From Amorphochlora amoebiformis (Eukaryota > Cercozoa > Chlorarachniophyceae), in the NCBI GenBank assembly GCA_054601695.1, contig BAAHQB010000072.1, positions 743,118 through 807,117 on the forward strand: 64,000 bases of DNA, written 5' to 3'. A model generated the notes under the pieces. That model did not search any database. It had not been told where the DNA came from and worked only from the letters and a program-made list of their open reading frames with translations. The position numbers and the translations under genes are program-made. Shown in pieces: positions 1 to 16,574 of the stretch; positions within the stretch are counted from its first letter, which is position 1, and every line of letters starts with the position of its first letter.

Positions 1-37
1 AAGAAACTGAAAGACTCCTGAAGCTGTGACCAGAGGC

Positions 38-979
38 ATGTCGCTACAAGCCCAGTCCGCACAGGTGGATGAAAAATCGGCCTCTAAGCTTGCGGACATG
101 ACCGGATTCCTCATGATGGACAACGGCCTGAGTACTGATGGAGGTTTTGGTGAAGGAGATGAGGATTCCAACCACTTTTTCTCTTCCTTTCCCCTTCTAT
201 CCAACCCCTCCATGACGCCGCGGGTGTTTGGGTCGCTCTCTACACCGGAAGGGTGAGTTTTCGGGGCTAAACACGGGATTTATTAGGAAAAAGGGGTGGG
301 GATATACGTAGAAAAGGGGTTAAGTAGAAGAGGGTTATGCTGGGTTTGGTATGGGAATTCGGGAATGAGGCCTGTCAAGCGCTTATTGCAGTTGAGATGA
401 ATCTTGTGAGAGAGACGTTAATTCAGAATTAATATTCTCCCTAATTTTGTATCTTTTTTCCGAGATAGGGAGGAACAGGAACTCCAGTTTCGGAATTTAG
501 ACAACCTATCGCGCCCACCCTCCGATCTCATGAACAAGCCGTCGCTTGCCCTCGACGAGACAAGCTTTGAAGAGGACGCTAACGCTGCACAAAATACCCA
601 GCTCGCAATCAGGTTCGATCCGTTTCCTCTGTATTTTTCCCAAACCAAAAGGGCTTAATACGTCTTTTGCTCTATATCATAGATACCAAAGCGACAAGAG
701 CATCACTGGAACATCATCGATGGCAAAGAAAGAGAAGGTATCACCTGCAACCGTCAAAATTGGGAACAACATTTCTCCAGTAAATACGGTTGCGGCGGCC
801 GATTCCGCCAACTTATTTGCGCGCGGAAACATTCAGAATGCCGGTACTACGTTGGGTTTCGACAAAAGCCCGAAGCCCTTGCCAGAACTCCAGATTCAGA
901 GTGAGAATATCAAGTCTGAACCCAGCTCGAGGACCTCAAGAGTACATAAATATATTGGAAATATATACATATATATATG

Positions 980-1064
<85 letters not shown>

Positions 1065-1156
1065 CATGTGTATATATATTATGCATATGCCTATATATAC
1101 ATACAGATATTGGTATGTATAAATAAATAGGAGATGTGTATAAATATATACATATA

Positions 1157-1212
<56 letters not shown>

Positions 1213-1295
1213 TATTTATACATATATGTATATATACCTATACACACACACATATATATATATATATATACATATATACATTAATTTATATGTAG

Positions 1296-1332
<37 letters not shown>

Positions 1333-1393
1333 AATATAGTATATTTATATAAACATACTCATACACATTTATGTAAATATACATACATACATG

Positions 1394-1457
<64 letters not shown>

Positions 1458-1594
1458 TGTATAAAAATAACATACACACATACACATACATATCATACTT
1501 ATGCATACATTAATATTTTCATATACATGAATACCACCAAAACTTGTATTACAACCTATAATACATAAATACTAATTAAAGTATATTACAACAA

Positions 1595-1638
<44 letters not shown>

Positions 1639-1669
1639 GTAAATCTTCGTATTCATACATATGAGTATT

Positions 1670-1711
<42 letters not shown>

Positions 1712-1878
1712 TATACATGTAGAGACGTATTTATATCTTCATATATTTGTACATATACACATGATCACTGCATATAAAATATAAGCACAACGTATATTAA
1801 TAATATATATATATATATATATATATAAATGTATATATATATATATATATTCTATGTATATATGTACATAATATAGAT

Positions 1879-1922
<44 letters not shown>

Positions 1923-2126
1923 ATATGTGTGTATATGTATATAATATACATTATATTGAATCTAACAGAGATATAGCTGCACAGATATAACCTTTCATAG
2001 TATAATATACATAAATCTCAGACTGTCAGCTTGCACACGCCCTCGTCCATTGCCACGGTATTTGATATATCTGTATAGAATTATCTGTATATATATATAT
2101 ATATAGCTGTATTATTCATATTATAT

Positions 2127-2163
<37 letters not shown>

Positions 2164-2971
2164 TATGCTTGTATATTTGCATGGATGTGTGTGTGTGCTT
2201 GTATCGTACATATCCATGGAAGCATATCTTACACCCGTTCATGCATGATACATATTTTACAGTCTACGTCTGCCACGCCCAAGAGTATCAATGTGTCCAC
2301 CCGTGCGAGCAGCCGTCAGGGCCGCAGGGGTAGAAAGCGCATGTCGCCCGCAACGAGTCCCGATTCTACCTTCGGTGGTAAGAGAAGAAAGAGGGAGAAG
2401 TGGAAATGGAGAGGACGAGGCAGAGAGAGTATAGGCAATGCGCAGAGAGATAAAGAGAAGATGTACAGAAAAGAAAAAGAGGGTGGGAGGGGTCGAATTT
2501 TGATTTTTCCCTTCTCATCTCCTAGAGTCGAAATTCAAGCTTTCTTTTGTTCTCCTCCCTAATCCTGATCCCAACCCTACTAATCCTAGCACTAACCCTA
2601 ACTTTCATCCTATCGTCCACAAAAACCTTTAATCTAAGCCTAATTTAAACGATAACCTTAACCCTAACCCAAGCAACCACGCCTTGACCTCTAACCCTGG
2701 ACTTCTCTTACAGAGCTTGTAGGCGACAAGGGCCGCAATCCTTGGACCCCCGAGGAGGATAAAGCTATCCTAAGGCTGGTAAGTCAAATACGTAAATACT
2801 CTTTTTTTTTATACATATATGTATTTACATATATCTTTACATGTGTCCTGTAAATATACACGCACACATACCTCTAAATATGTGCAAGTGTACGTATGAC
2901 GTATGTATACATGCATAGTACAAAGTATAATATATACATACACATAATAATATATACATATATATATATAC

Positions 2972-3007
<36 letters not shown>

Positions 3008-3101
3008 GTATGTATATAGATATATTTCTATATACTTTGATTATATATATATATATATATTATATTAGGTATTTAAATATTCATACATATACAAACATAT
3101 A

Positions 3102-3155
<54 letters not shown>

Positions 3156-3224
3156 AGTGTACGTATTACGTATTCATACATGCATAGAACAAAGTATAAT
3201 ATATACATACACATAATCATATAT

Positions 3225-3271
<47 letters not shown>

Positions 3272-3407
3272 ATATATATACACATATATATATGCATATA
3301 TATATATATATATGTTTATAGATATATTTCTATATACTTATATATATATATATATATATTTAGATATTTAAATATTCATACATATACAAACATATAAATA
3401 CATACAT

Positions 3408-3490
<83 letters not shown>

Positions 3491-3708
3491 AATGTATATA
3501 TAAACAAATATGCCATTTCTAAATTAGGTTGAGATCCACGGTATAGACAAGGGTTGGAAGTTCTTATGTGCCGCGATGCCCGGTCGCTCCGCAAAGCAGT
3601 GCTCTGAACGGTAAATATGTATTACTCATTTGTCTGTTATGTAGCTGTATACAACATATATACTTACAACATAATATATATATATATATATATATACATA
3701 TGTATATA

Positions 3709-3746
<38 letters not shown>

Positions 3747-3952
3747 ATAAATATATCATACTATGTACATGCATATATAAATACAAATACATATAAATAT
3801 ACACACATACATATATATATACACATATATATACATTTGCACATATTTGCATATATATAACATGTATACAAATATAATACAGACATAAGTGTGTATGAGT
3901 ATTACGTACATATATCCATCCATACATGTATATTTATGGAAGTATGTGTATA

Positions 3953-4004
<52 letters not shown>

Positions 4005-4159
4005 GTGTGTGTGTGTGTGTGAGTGTGTGTGTGTGTGTGTATTACACATATATTCTTTGTAAGTATCTACAAAAGATAGATTACATGTACATTTAGGTGG
4101 AGAAATCACCTTGACCCCAACGTCAAAAAGCACACATGGAGCAAGATGGAGGTATATAT

Positions 4160-4211
<52 letters not shown>

Positions 4212-4516
4212 TATTCCCTAAACGTAAGTTGTCTACGTACAAGTGTAAAGTACAGAATATAGATATACCTTCACATCCGTTCAGACGTACCTACAGATAT
4301 ACGTGTAAACGTACGAATTTATATTGAAAAACGTAAATATATCAGGATCAAGTGATAATTCGCACCCATCGTATGATGGGCCCAAAATGGTCAGCGATGG
4401 CTAAGCTACTACCTGGCCGTACGGACCACGCGATCAAGAACAGATGGTATACCTAGCTGTATGTATAAATCTGAATATATATCCACATTAAAATGCAATA
4501 TGCATATTATATATAT

Positions 4517-4574
<58 letters not shown>

Positions 4575-4612
4575 GCGTGTACATATGCATTTTCCAAAGT
4601 TTTATCACATGT

Positions 4613-4656
<44 letters not shown>

Positions 4657-4669
4657 TATTTATATAGAT

Positions 4670-4706
<37 letters not shown>

Positions 4707-5009
4707 ATGTATGTATATATGTATGAATGTATATATATGTAGTATTTTATCAGGTATTCGACAATGAGACGGGTGAATCGTCAGTTTACCAGTCGAAAAG
4801 TAATGCATACATGCATTCTTTTATACCCATACCCAAGCAATACTGTTTAAACTATACTACATTTGTGTATGCATGTAGATATATACATATAGATATTTTA
4901 ACAGCTGTCTCAGAAGGATATGCAACAACCTCTATTCCGCTATTGTTTCACGTGCTTAGCATCGGGAGCTAGGTGCATACAAATATAAACGTATACCTAT
5001 GTAAATACA

Positions 5010-5047
<38 letters not shown>

Positions 5048-5397
5048 AATATAATATATATATATATATAATATATATATATATATATTATATATATATA
5101 TATATATAATATGTATTTATATGTATGTGTACTACATTTTATTTTATAGAGTATTACATACACATGTACATGTCATATATTACACGCGAGTAAACCATAA
5201 CCATTAAAATGAAACGAAAAAGAATAGAGGGATTAACTTGAATGAAACAAAACTAATTTAAGTCATCTCCCAAACAGCTCCCAAAATCGCTCTATCCAGC
5301 CCATCTCCAAGAGAAGGAAAAACAATTCGGAGAGCAAGTGGGCACGGGTACATCATTCATTTCCGTTTGTACACAGCACCTTTGAAATATACATTAG

Positions 5398-5431
<34 letters not shown>

Positions 5432-5455
5432 CTTTTGAAAATATATTAGTATTAT

Positions 5456-5511
<56 letters not shown>

Positions 5512-5548
5512 ATTAAATATTAGTTAGCATAGTCTACCTTTCAAGTGC

Positions 5549-5601
<53 letters not shown>

Positions 5602-5651
5602 ATATAATATATTATATTTATACTTACCTGCATATATACATAAATAGTATT

Positions 5652-5702
<51 letters not shown>

Positions 5703-5833
5703 ATATGTATATATATGTATATATATATATATATATATGTGTGTATTGTATATTAAACAATATCAGCTCCAGCATGGTCGGTCATTTTCCGCGGGGGTGA
5801 CAAGCGTTGAGAGGATAAACATGCCTCCCCAGG

Positions 5834-5888
<55 letters not shown>

Positions 5889-6209
5889 GTAGAGAGAGAG
5901 AGAGAGAAAGAGAGAGATGATAAATATCTCTTTTCCTCGTTCCCCTTTCCCCTCTTCTCTTCCATCTATCTTCCTCCAACTCTTGAAATTTAGAAAAGGA
6001 AAGCAGAAAATAAGAATAAAAATAAAAAAACCAGACGTGAAGAACCAGTTTCCGTTCAACTCTACCCGGTTCTCCTGTGGGAGTCGGCGATTTGGCGGGT
6101 CTACCTCGCCAATGAGCACATGTTCGACAAGCACTCGCAGCCCAAACGCCGTGGTTCGTTTTGATTGTCTTTCCTTTTACATGATGTATATTTTTCATAT
6201 GCACACATC

Positions 6210-6246
<37 letters not shown>

Positions 6247-6371
6247 TTTGTGTTCCATGTGTGCAAAACTTAGGACCGGGTTTCGTCGCTTGCCAACCCC
6301 ATGAGCCCAAGACGTGAACCAAAACTCGACCAGATGGAGGAAGAGAAAGTACTGAATTCTCATTGGTTCAC

Positions 6372-6424
<53 letters not shown>

Positions 6425-6611
6425 TATTATTGTTACAGATGAATGTGTATACTTTCCTAATACATGGAAATATTATACTATGTTTTATTGGATCTATACA
6501 TCTGTGTATATCTACATATATATATATATATATATATTGTATATATATATATATATATATATTATGCATGCATGTCAAGCATTCACACTCTTTGAAATAT
6601 TAACAAAAAGC

Positions 6612-6650
<39 letters not shown>

Positions 6651-6828
6651 TATATCGACGACTTAAAGATTACTATTAAATACATATGATGTAATTTATG
6701 CATATGTATGTTGTATGTTGCGTGTTTAAGCAGGAGTCTTCAAGCGTGCCATCTTTTTGCTGTCGGTGTGGCAACCAAGTATTCATTGAAGTTCAGGTCT
6801 GTTAATATATTCATAACATAGATACATG

Positions 6829-6864
<36 letters not shown>

Positions 6865-7081
6865 CACACACATACACATGCATCAATAGGATCCCCAATC
6901 CCCTTTGCGCTCGTCTAGGAAGCCTGCGCTTGACGCGGAAAAGGTTCTTAGAACACTTTCGGAGAAACGCCATATCTTCAGCCCGGTAAAACGTGTAATA
7001 ATGTACCATATATATATATTGTTATATGTATATATTATATTACATATATATATATATATATGTGTGTATTTATGTATGTAA

Positions 7082-7136
<55 letters not shown>

Positions 7137-7256
7137 AATACGTATGTATATACATGTAAATATGTATATATTTATGCTTATATGTTAAAATATAACATAT
7201 TCACAAATATATTTTTACATAATTTATGTAAATACAGGTTTATGTGAATCAAAATT

Positions 7257-7287
<31 letters not shown>

Positions 7288-7435
7288 GTGTGTGTGTGCG
7301 TGTGTGCGTAAATATATAAATCATACATGTATGTGTATACGAATAGTGTACATATCTGTGTGAATTATATGTATTGTGTTTACTATTATATTGCATGATA
7401 CTACATATAATTTCTATGCCTATATATACATATAA

Positions 7436-7478
<43 letters not shown>

Positions 7479-7483
7479 ATATA

Positions 7484-7534
<51 letters not shown>

Positions 7535-7541
7535 TATATTC

Positions 7542-7573
<32 letters not shown>

Positions 7574-7750
7574 GAATACGTGTGTGTATATTATTTCTAT
7601 ATGCATTTACATAATATGCATATAATCGAAACCGTATACTGTACGATATACACACATAGGATACATGTTTATTTTTATTTATAATATTAGTACCCTCTAA
7701 ACTTTGTTATCTTTGATGAGAAGTCTACTGATCGCCGTAGAAACGAGGTA

Positions 7751-7793
<43 letters not shown>

Positions 7794-8350
7794 CATATAT
7801 ATATATATATATATGTATATATTATATATACATATGTATGTATTTGGGCGTGTGTGTAGTTATAGGAATATATATTGAATGCTAATACACCACGAACATA
7901 CGTATATAAAATTATCAAATTCCCTAACGTTTTATATCTCAATCGAAAGATTGCCGGATTATTCTTTCGAGTCCATTTGGGTACTATTCCTATCCAGACC
8001 TGCCAGCTTATCACGGTACCAAAGATCTGCATATAAACCGAAATATATATATATATATATATATATGTATATTATATAAATATATACACATATATAAATA
8101 CATATCTTTTATGTACGTACATATGTATATATATATATATATAACCTTGATCTAACCCTAGTCCAGCCAAACCTAACCCGAACAATCCCGATCCCTTCCC
8201 TGGTGAAACTATAGCCCGACCTAACCCTGACCCATGCAAACCTAACCCTAACCTAGCCCTATATATCTGTCTCAGGCTGGAGCCTCCAATGGCAATTTCA
8301 ACTTTCAAGGTTTCAAGACTTTAGCTCTCTTCAAGAAAATTAGCCCGAAG

Positions 8351-8353
<3 letters not shown>
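38..8353 (+). CDS. R2R3-MYB transcription factor, 19 exons
   Basis: Sequence-specific DNA-binding nuclear protein. Modelled exons: 38-252, 469-612, 683-941, 2263-2377, 2714-2778, 3528-3610, 4097-4151, 4346-4446, 4754-4799, 4905-4972, 5278-5347, 5767-5833, 6035-6153, 6274-6348, 6734-6796, 6890-6985, 7691-7747, 7950-8015, 8276-8353; they sum to 613 codons plus stop with every phase matching. Residues about 245-365 hold two MYB repeats, each with the three spaced tryptophans: NPWTPEED / KGWKFL / RWRNHL, then HTWSKMED / PKWSAM / NRWYSTM, and the recognition helix [11 protein letters not shown] typical of R3. The N-terminal 240 residues are acidic then Ser-rich and basic (RRGRKRMSP, a likely nuclear signal); a CCRCGN motif follows in exon 15. 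An in-frame stop at 8-10 makes ATG 38 the likely start. Seven of the introns are mainly AT repeat. Exon 14's donor (6349) and the last exon are the weakest points: a donor at 8351 could extend the gene into the island at 8790. Confidence 0.92.
2560..2713 (+). repeat. Degenerate CCCTAA-type sequence in MYB intron 4
   Basis: Intron 4 of the MYB gene carries about ten imperfect CCTAAC/CCCTAA-like units (for example AACCTTAACCCTAACCC near 2655) running up to the acceptor at 2712-2713. It is the C-rich telomere strand on the plus strand, mixed with unrelated bases, which suggests an old insertion that has decayed. Confidence 0.7.
2883..3430 (+). repeat. Tandem duplication within MYB intron 5
   Basis: A segment of about 70 bp beginning TGCAAGTGTACGTATGACGT near 2883 recurs near 3152 with a few changes, and a second block (AAATATTCATACATATACAA) recurs near 3072 and 3370. 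The order is preserved, so a unit of roughly 265-295 bp was duplicated in tandem, with AT tracts of differing length inside each copy. It lies entirely in the intron between exons 5 and 6. Confidence 0.85.
8146..8270 (+). repeat. Degenerate CCCTAA-type block in last MYB intron
   Basis: Imperfect CCTAACCC, CCTAGTCC and CCTGACCC units fill the last 120 bases of the final MYB intron, ending just before the acceptor at 8274-8275. Again the C-rich telomere strand is on the coding strand. Confidence 0.65.
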
Positions 8354-8392
<39 letters not shown>

Positions 8393-8460
8393 GAAACTCA
8401 CATATATATGCACATACAAATGTATTTACATACACACACACACACATATATACATATATA

Positions 8461-8548
<88 letters not shown>

Positions 8549-8789
8549 CATAAATGTAGATACATATATATTATTTGTGTATATGTGTTCGTGTGTTTAT
8601 ATAAATATGTGTATTCTAAAATACATGGCATCATAGAAGGATATGTATTCATATATACACACATATATATATATATATAATATAATATATATATATATAT
8701 ATATAAAGGGATTACACATGTAACACTTGTGTCCGAAAACCTTACCAAACCTAACCCCGCCGAAATTCTTTGCCCTAATATAATCTCAG

Positions 8790-11545
<2,756 letters not shown>

Positions 11546-11923
11546 CGTGCTTACTGCTTACATTCTCCGGTGAAGCCTTCGGATACCCTCACCTCTTTTC
11601 CCCCTGTTCTCTCTCTCTTTGATTACTTTTTTATCAATTCCTTTTTGTGAGAGAGGAAAAAAAAAGGCAATGAGAGAGAGCTGGAGGGACATTAGATTTT
11701 TGTGAAGAGAAGAGAGAGAGAGAGAAAGAAAAAGAAGAGGTAAGGGATCCTCTCCTTTATCTTCTGAAACCAATCTCGATCTAGTTCTCTCTCACTGCCT
11801 CTTTTCTCTCACTAAAAGGATCAGATAAGAAGAAATCGAAAAAGAAGCGATTGGAGGGAGGACAGGGAAATATAGTATATATATATATACATTGTGTGTA
11901 TGTAAATATTATATATGTATATG

Positions 11924-11970
<47 letters not shown>

Positions 11971-12658
11971 TGTATACCCTTATGCTCCATTACTATTCTC
12001 ATTATTCGTAATCATACATATATGTATGGGTAGCCACCCCGTCCTGCTAGTTCACCAAGGGAATGTTGAACTTAGCTATAGAAATTGGTCTCAAGATTAG
12101 TCGAATGTATTGTTGTATATCCCGTATCCAGAGTTAGATTTTATCATTGAGATTACTTCATCTATAATTCATATTTCTTTACACCCACTAGACCTAGTAT
12201 ATCTACTAGTCTGGTATATATGCACCGTATGTAAATCTAGAAAATACGATGCCTATGATCTAGATCTAGACTTAGAGACTACTAACTTGTTAGTTTAGAC
12301 TAGTAATCTAGGTAGTCTCTAGAGTCTGGAGATGCTACGACTAGTAAGATCTGAATAATCAGTGAAGATACTAAAATCTTTACGCGCCACAGTATCTAGA
12401 GTATGATGCCAGTATCTACTAGTCTAGAGTATACCTAGTGTACCTAGTATACAGACATTAGACCTCTAGTGTCTAGAGTGTGTACTCTAGTACTAGCACA
12501 CAGCGATTAAGACTAGTAAGAGCTTTAGTGCTAGACTTTGAGAGTAAATTAGCCATATAGGACCGTACAGTTGAATATTCAATGTTCAGGCTCTAGTTTA
12601 ACTCATAACTTACTAAACTTAGTACAACGTGCACACGGCTGACGCTTCCACACTACTT
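11546..12658. other. Convergent intergenic region, CTAG-rich
   Basis: The stop of the plus-strand gene (11545) and the stop of the minus-strand gene (12659) face each other here. About 11555-11870 is a mixed polypyrimidine/polypurine stretch, 11870-12000 is AT repeat, and 12100-12600 is unusually rich in the palindromic tetramer CTAG (for example ACTAGTCTGG, CTAGATCTAGAC). No reading frame with splice borders was found. Confidence 0.55.
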
Positions 12659-12856
12659 CTAGTCAAGTTTAAGTCTTTTTATGCGTTCTTTTATCTGGAA
12701 AATATAAAGCTCTTTGTTAATGTTGTACATAATAATACAAAAGAATATACGTAAGTATACATACATAAATATATTTTATATGTACATTATGTTGACATAT
12801 ATACACGTATGTAGTACTAAATGCAAATACATATGAGTTCATATGTATATATGCAT

Positions 12857-12897
<41 letters not shown>

Positions 12898-12907
12898 ACA
12901 TATATAT

Positions 12908-12957
<50 letters not shown>

Positions 12958-13158
12958 GTGCATGTACATACAGATATATGTATATCTAGACCTGGTTATA
13001 CCTGTTGGTGGTTCCTAGACGGTATACACTCGCTTAATTTCTTAAGATCTCTCCCGAACCTGAAATTATTGCATATATACTTCCAATATATATTTGTGAA
13101 TATGTATATATATATATGTATAATACACTCAATTATATATGTGTCGCTATGTACACGA

Positions 13159-13217
<59 letters not shown>

Positions 13218-13587
13218 CATATGCATCTATATATGCTCATATACATATTACATATATATAACATATATATATATATATATGTACATATATATATATATAT
13301 ATATGTAATAGTGCTTTAACATGACTTTCGGTATCCCTCGATGAGTGTTTGAGTCTCTTCAACGGTCCACTTCATGTCTATATATGTACTTATTATTATA
13401 TACAACGAATAAATATGTATATGTATATAATATAAATATATGTAATATACACATACACTTTCTTTTCTTCGTCGAAGATTCTGGACGCCTCTTACGTTCT
13501 GAAAATATATATATATATATATATACACATATATGTAATATATATATATATATATATGTATATATATCTATATATATTATGTATATA

Positions 13588-13624
<37 letters not shown>

Positions 13625-13786
13625 GTATATGTATACATGTGATATATATGTGTATGTGTGTATATGTGTGTCTATTTGTGTAACTGTCTTGTGTGTGAAT
13701 GGTATAAATATGCACGCATGCATATATTTTGTATTTTATAGCTAGACATCTATCATTGGTATATGTGTACAACACGCACACACATA

Positions 13787-13823
<37 letters not shown>

Positions 13824-13834
13824 CATGTATATAC

Positions 13835-13898
<64 letters not shown>

Positions 13899-13899
13899 G

Positions 13900-13962
<63 letters not shown>

Positions 13963-14285
13963 TGAATATATCTTTGCATGTGTTTATGAAAATTTATGCG
14001 CAAGCTCTACCTTGTTTCCTCTTCTTTTCTGGACGCTTTTCATCAACTAAATGTACATATATATATATATATTTGTGTATATGCGCATATATATATATAT
14101 TATATATATGTGTATATGTATATATATATATAATATGTATCAGTATATATGTTATATCTATGGTACTATACATATCTAATGTATGTGTGTATATGTGTAT
14201 GTATATGCATGTATATATACGTATGTAGATATGTATAGTACCATAGATATAACATATATATTGATACATATTATATATATATATA

Positions 14286-14370
<85 letters not shown>

Positions 14371-14384
14371 GCATATACATAAAA

Positions 14385-14453
<69 letters not shown>

Positions 14454-14561
14454 TGAGAATATGTATATTTATGCATTTATAAATACATATACATATACAC
14501 AACATACACACATACACACACATATACACACATACACATTTTTACACACACAGACACACAC

Positions 14562-14615
<54 letters not shown>

Positions 14616-14634
14616 AATACATATATAACCAATA

Positions 14635-14686
<52 letters not shown>

Positions 14687-14845
14687 ATGTACTAAAAAAC
14701 TATATAGACATTTATATATATATTTATATATATATATATATATATATATGGATGTACTAAAAAACTATATAGATATATTTTTGCATATATATATATATGT
14801 ATGTTCAACTTCCTCTATAACCTACCACCTCCTCTTTCCTTCTCC

Positions 14846-14847
<2 letters not shown>
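12659..14847 (-). CDS. 81-residue telobox-like single MYB/SANT protein, six exons
   Basis: Probable small DNA-binding protein. On the minus strand the exons are 14826-14847, 14011-14046, 13457-13498, 13326-13377, 13002-13059 and 12659-12694; all phases join and the total is 82 codons including TAG. The start ATG (14845-14847) opens a 22-nt first exon. Residues 1-34 are extremely basic ([24 protein letters not shown]), then one MYB domain fills the rest: helix 1 [18 protein letters not shown], helix 2 [11 protein letters not shown], helix 3 [16 protein letters not shown] ending at the stop. The KWTVEE opening, the C-terminal position and the I-K-E/D-R helix 3 resemble the telobox MYB of TRF/Taz-type telomere binders, but the second and third helix tryptophans are replaced, so a general SANT role is possible. 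The domain is cut by three introns. Confidence 0.87.
14131..14273. repeat. 47-bp near-perfect palindrome with 49-nt spacer
   Basis: The arm at 14131-14177 (containing GTTATATCTATGGTACTATA) is the reverse complement of 14227-14273 with a single mismatch. Unlike the surrounding (AT)n, the arm is a non-repetitive sequence, so the symmetry is not a trivial consequence of AT alternation. It lies in the first intron of the 81-residue MYB protein gene and could form a long hairpin in DNA or pre-mRNA. Confidence 0.9.
14685..14785 (+). repeat. Direct repeat flanking AT tract
   Basis: GGATGTACTAAAAAACTATA occurs at 14685 and again at 14749, separated by AT repeats; a weaker third relative (ATTAAAAAACTACATAGGCA) is near 15147. 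It sits just 5' (in antisense terms, downstream in plus coordinates) around exon 1 of the small MYB gene. Confidence 0.8.
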
Positions 14848-14894
<47 letters not shown>

Positions 14895-14971
14895 ATATAT
14901 TCGTAATATAGTGCACACACGTATATGTATATATATAATAATAATATATATATATATATATATATACATAT

Positions 14972-15003
<32 letters not shown>

Positions 15004-15025
15004 GGGTATACCTGTATGTACACAC

Positions 15026-15075
<50 letters not shown>

Positions 15076-15182
15076 TATACATTATATGCATTGAAGTGAT
15101 TTGACTTGCATAAGATGAGAATGTAGCATACATCTATTCAAAAATATTAAAAAACTACATAGGCAATACATATACATGTGCA

Positions 15183-15213
<31 letters not shown>

Positions 15214-15282
15214 GCATATTCACATATATAATATTATATACATATATATTTATATATATATATATATATATGTGATATAGTT

Positions 15283-15344
15283 TTTGTATATACAATATAT
15301 ATACATAAATGTTTTCGTATATACAATATATATACATAAATGTA
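15283..15344 (+). repeat. Two-copy 30-bp tandem repeat
   Basis: GTATATACAATATATATACA followed by TAAATG is present twice in direct succession (15288-15312 and 15317-15341), between AT microsatellites. Confidence 0.75.
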
Positions 15345-15361
15345 AATATTTCTCTGTCCCC

Positions 15362-15400
<39 letters not shown>

Positions 15401-15414
15401 GAATTAAGATATGT

Positions 15415-15745
15415 ATATGTTCTCTCCCTCTCTCTGTCTCTCTCTGCGTGTATTTCTCTTCCTCTGTCTCTACCTCTCTTTCTGTCCATCTATCTACATG
15501 ACACTCTCTCTCTTGCTCTCTCTAACCGACAGTCTTACTCTGTGTCTTGCTCTCTCTCTCTCTCTCTCTGGCTCTTCTCTCTCTCTCTATGTCGTTATCT
15601 CCATCTGTCGCTCTCTGTCGCGCGCTCTCTCTGTCTCTCTTTCCTCTCCTCTTTCTCTGTTCCTATTCTATCTCTATAGTAGCTCATGCTAACTCTCTCC
15701 CTCGTTCTCTCGTTCGACCCTCTCATTCTCCTCTCTCTCTCTTGA
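15415..15745 (+). repeat. CT-rich (polypyrimidine) low-complexity tract
   Basis: About 330 bases dominated by TCTC with interspersed G. The translated frames are Ser/Leu-only and carry no splice-bounded coding signal. I read it as a decayed (CT)n microsatellite in the region between genes. Confidence 0.8.
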
Positions 15746-15860
15746 ATAATTTTACATATATAATAAAAATATATATTAATATATATATAGATATATATTA
15801 TTACAAATGATATGTCCATATACATATGCATGCTTATTTGCATGTATATATATATATGTT

Positions 15861-15892
<32 letters not shown>

Positions 15893-15928
15893 ATATATTT
15901 TCTATATAATATATATATATATATACAT

Positions 15929-15983
<55 letters not shown>

Positions 15984-15984
15984 A

Positions 15985-16127
<143 letters not shown>

Positions 16128-16176
16128 CTTAAAACTAACCAGGACATTCTTTTGTGACGCTTCCGCCTTTACGGTT

Positions 16177-16231
16177 CAGTTTTTCGATATCAGCTATGTT
16201 GTTATCGAAACAAAGTATATGGAAACATATA

Positions 16232-16293
<62 letters not shown>

Positions 16294-16368
16294 CATATAT
16301 AAGCATATAAAATGTAAACTATATATATATATACATATTTATATATATATATATATACATATATACAC

Positions 16369-16436
<68 letters not shown>

Positions 16437-16484
16437 GTTCACATATACTTTGTTTCGACAACACAGCTGAAAAACCGAACCTTC
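16177..16484. repeat. Imperfect inverted repeat flanking AT microsatellite
   Basis: The sequence at 16177-16219 (GGTTCAGTTTTTCGATATCA to TCGAAACAAAG) matches the reverse complement of 16449-16484 (GGTTCGGTTTTTCA, GCTGTGTTG, TCGAAACAAAG) with two short gaps. The arms enclose about 230 bases of AT repeat. This could be a small terminal-inverted-repeat element or a hairpin-forming remnant. Confidence 0.75.
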
Positions 16485-16574
16485 ATATACATATAAGCAT
16501 GTATAAATGTAAATATGTACACATATATATCATATATATATATATATATGCATATATAATATATTATACATACG

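Noticed and set aside
910-1330. Long open frames encoding Tyr-Ile repeats here and throughout the window on both strands
   Set aside because: They are translations of (AT)n; the same tract is open in several frames on both strands and lies in introns of real genes.
15284-15810. Ser/Leu-rich open frames in the CT tract
   Set aside because: Low-complexity translation of a pyrimidine microsatellite.
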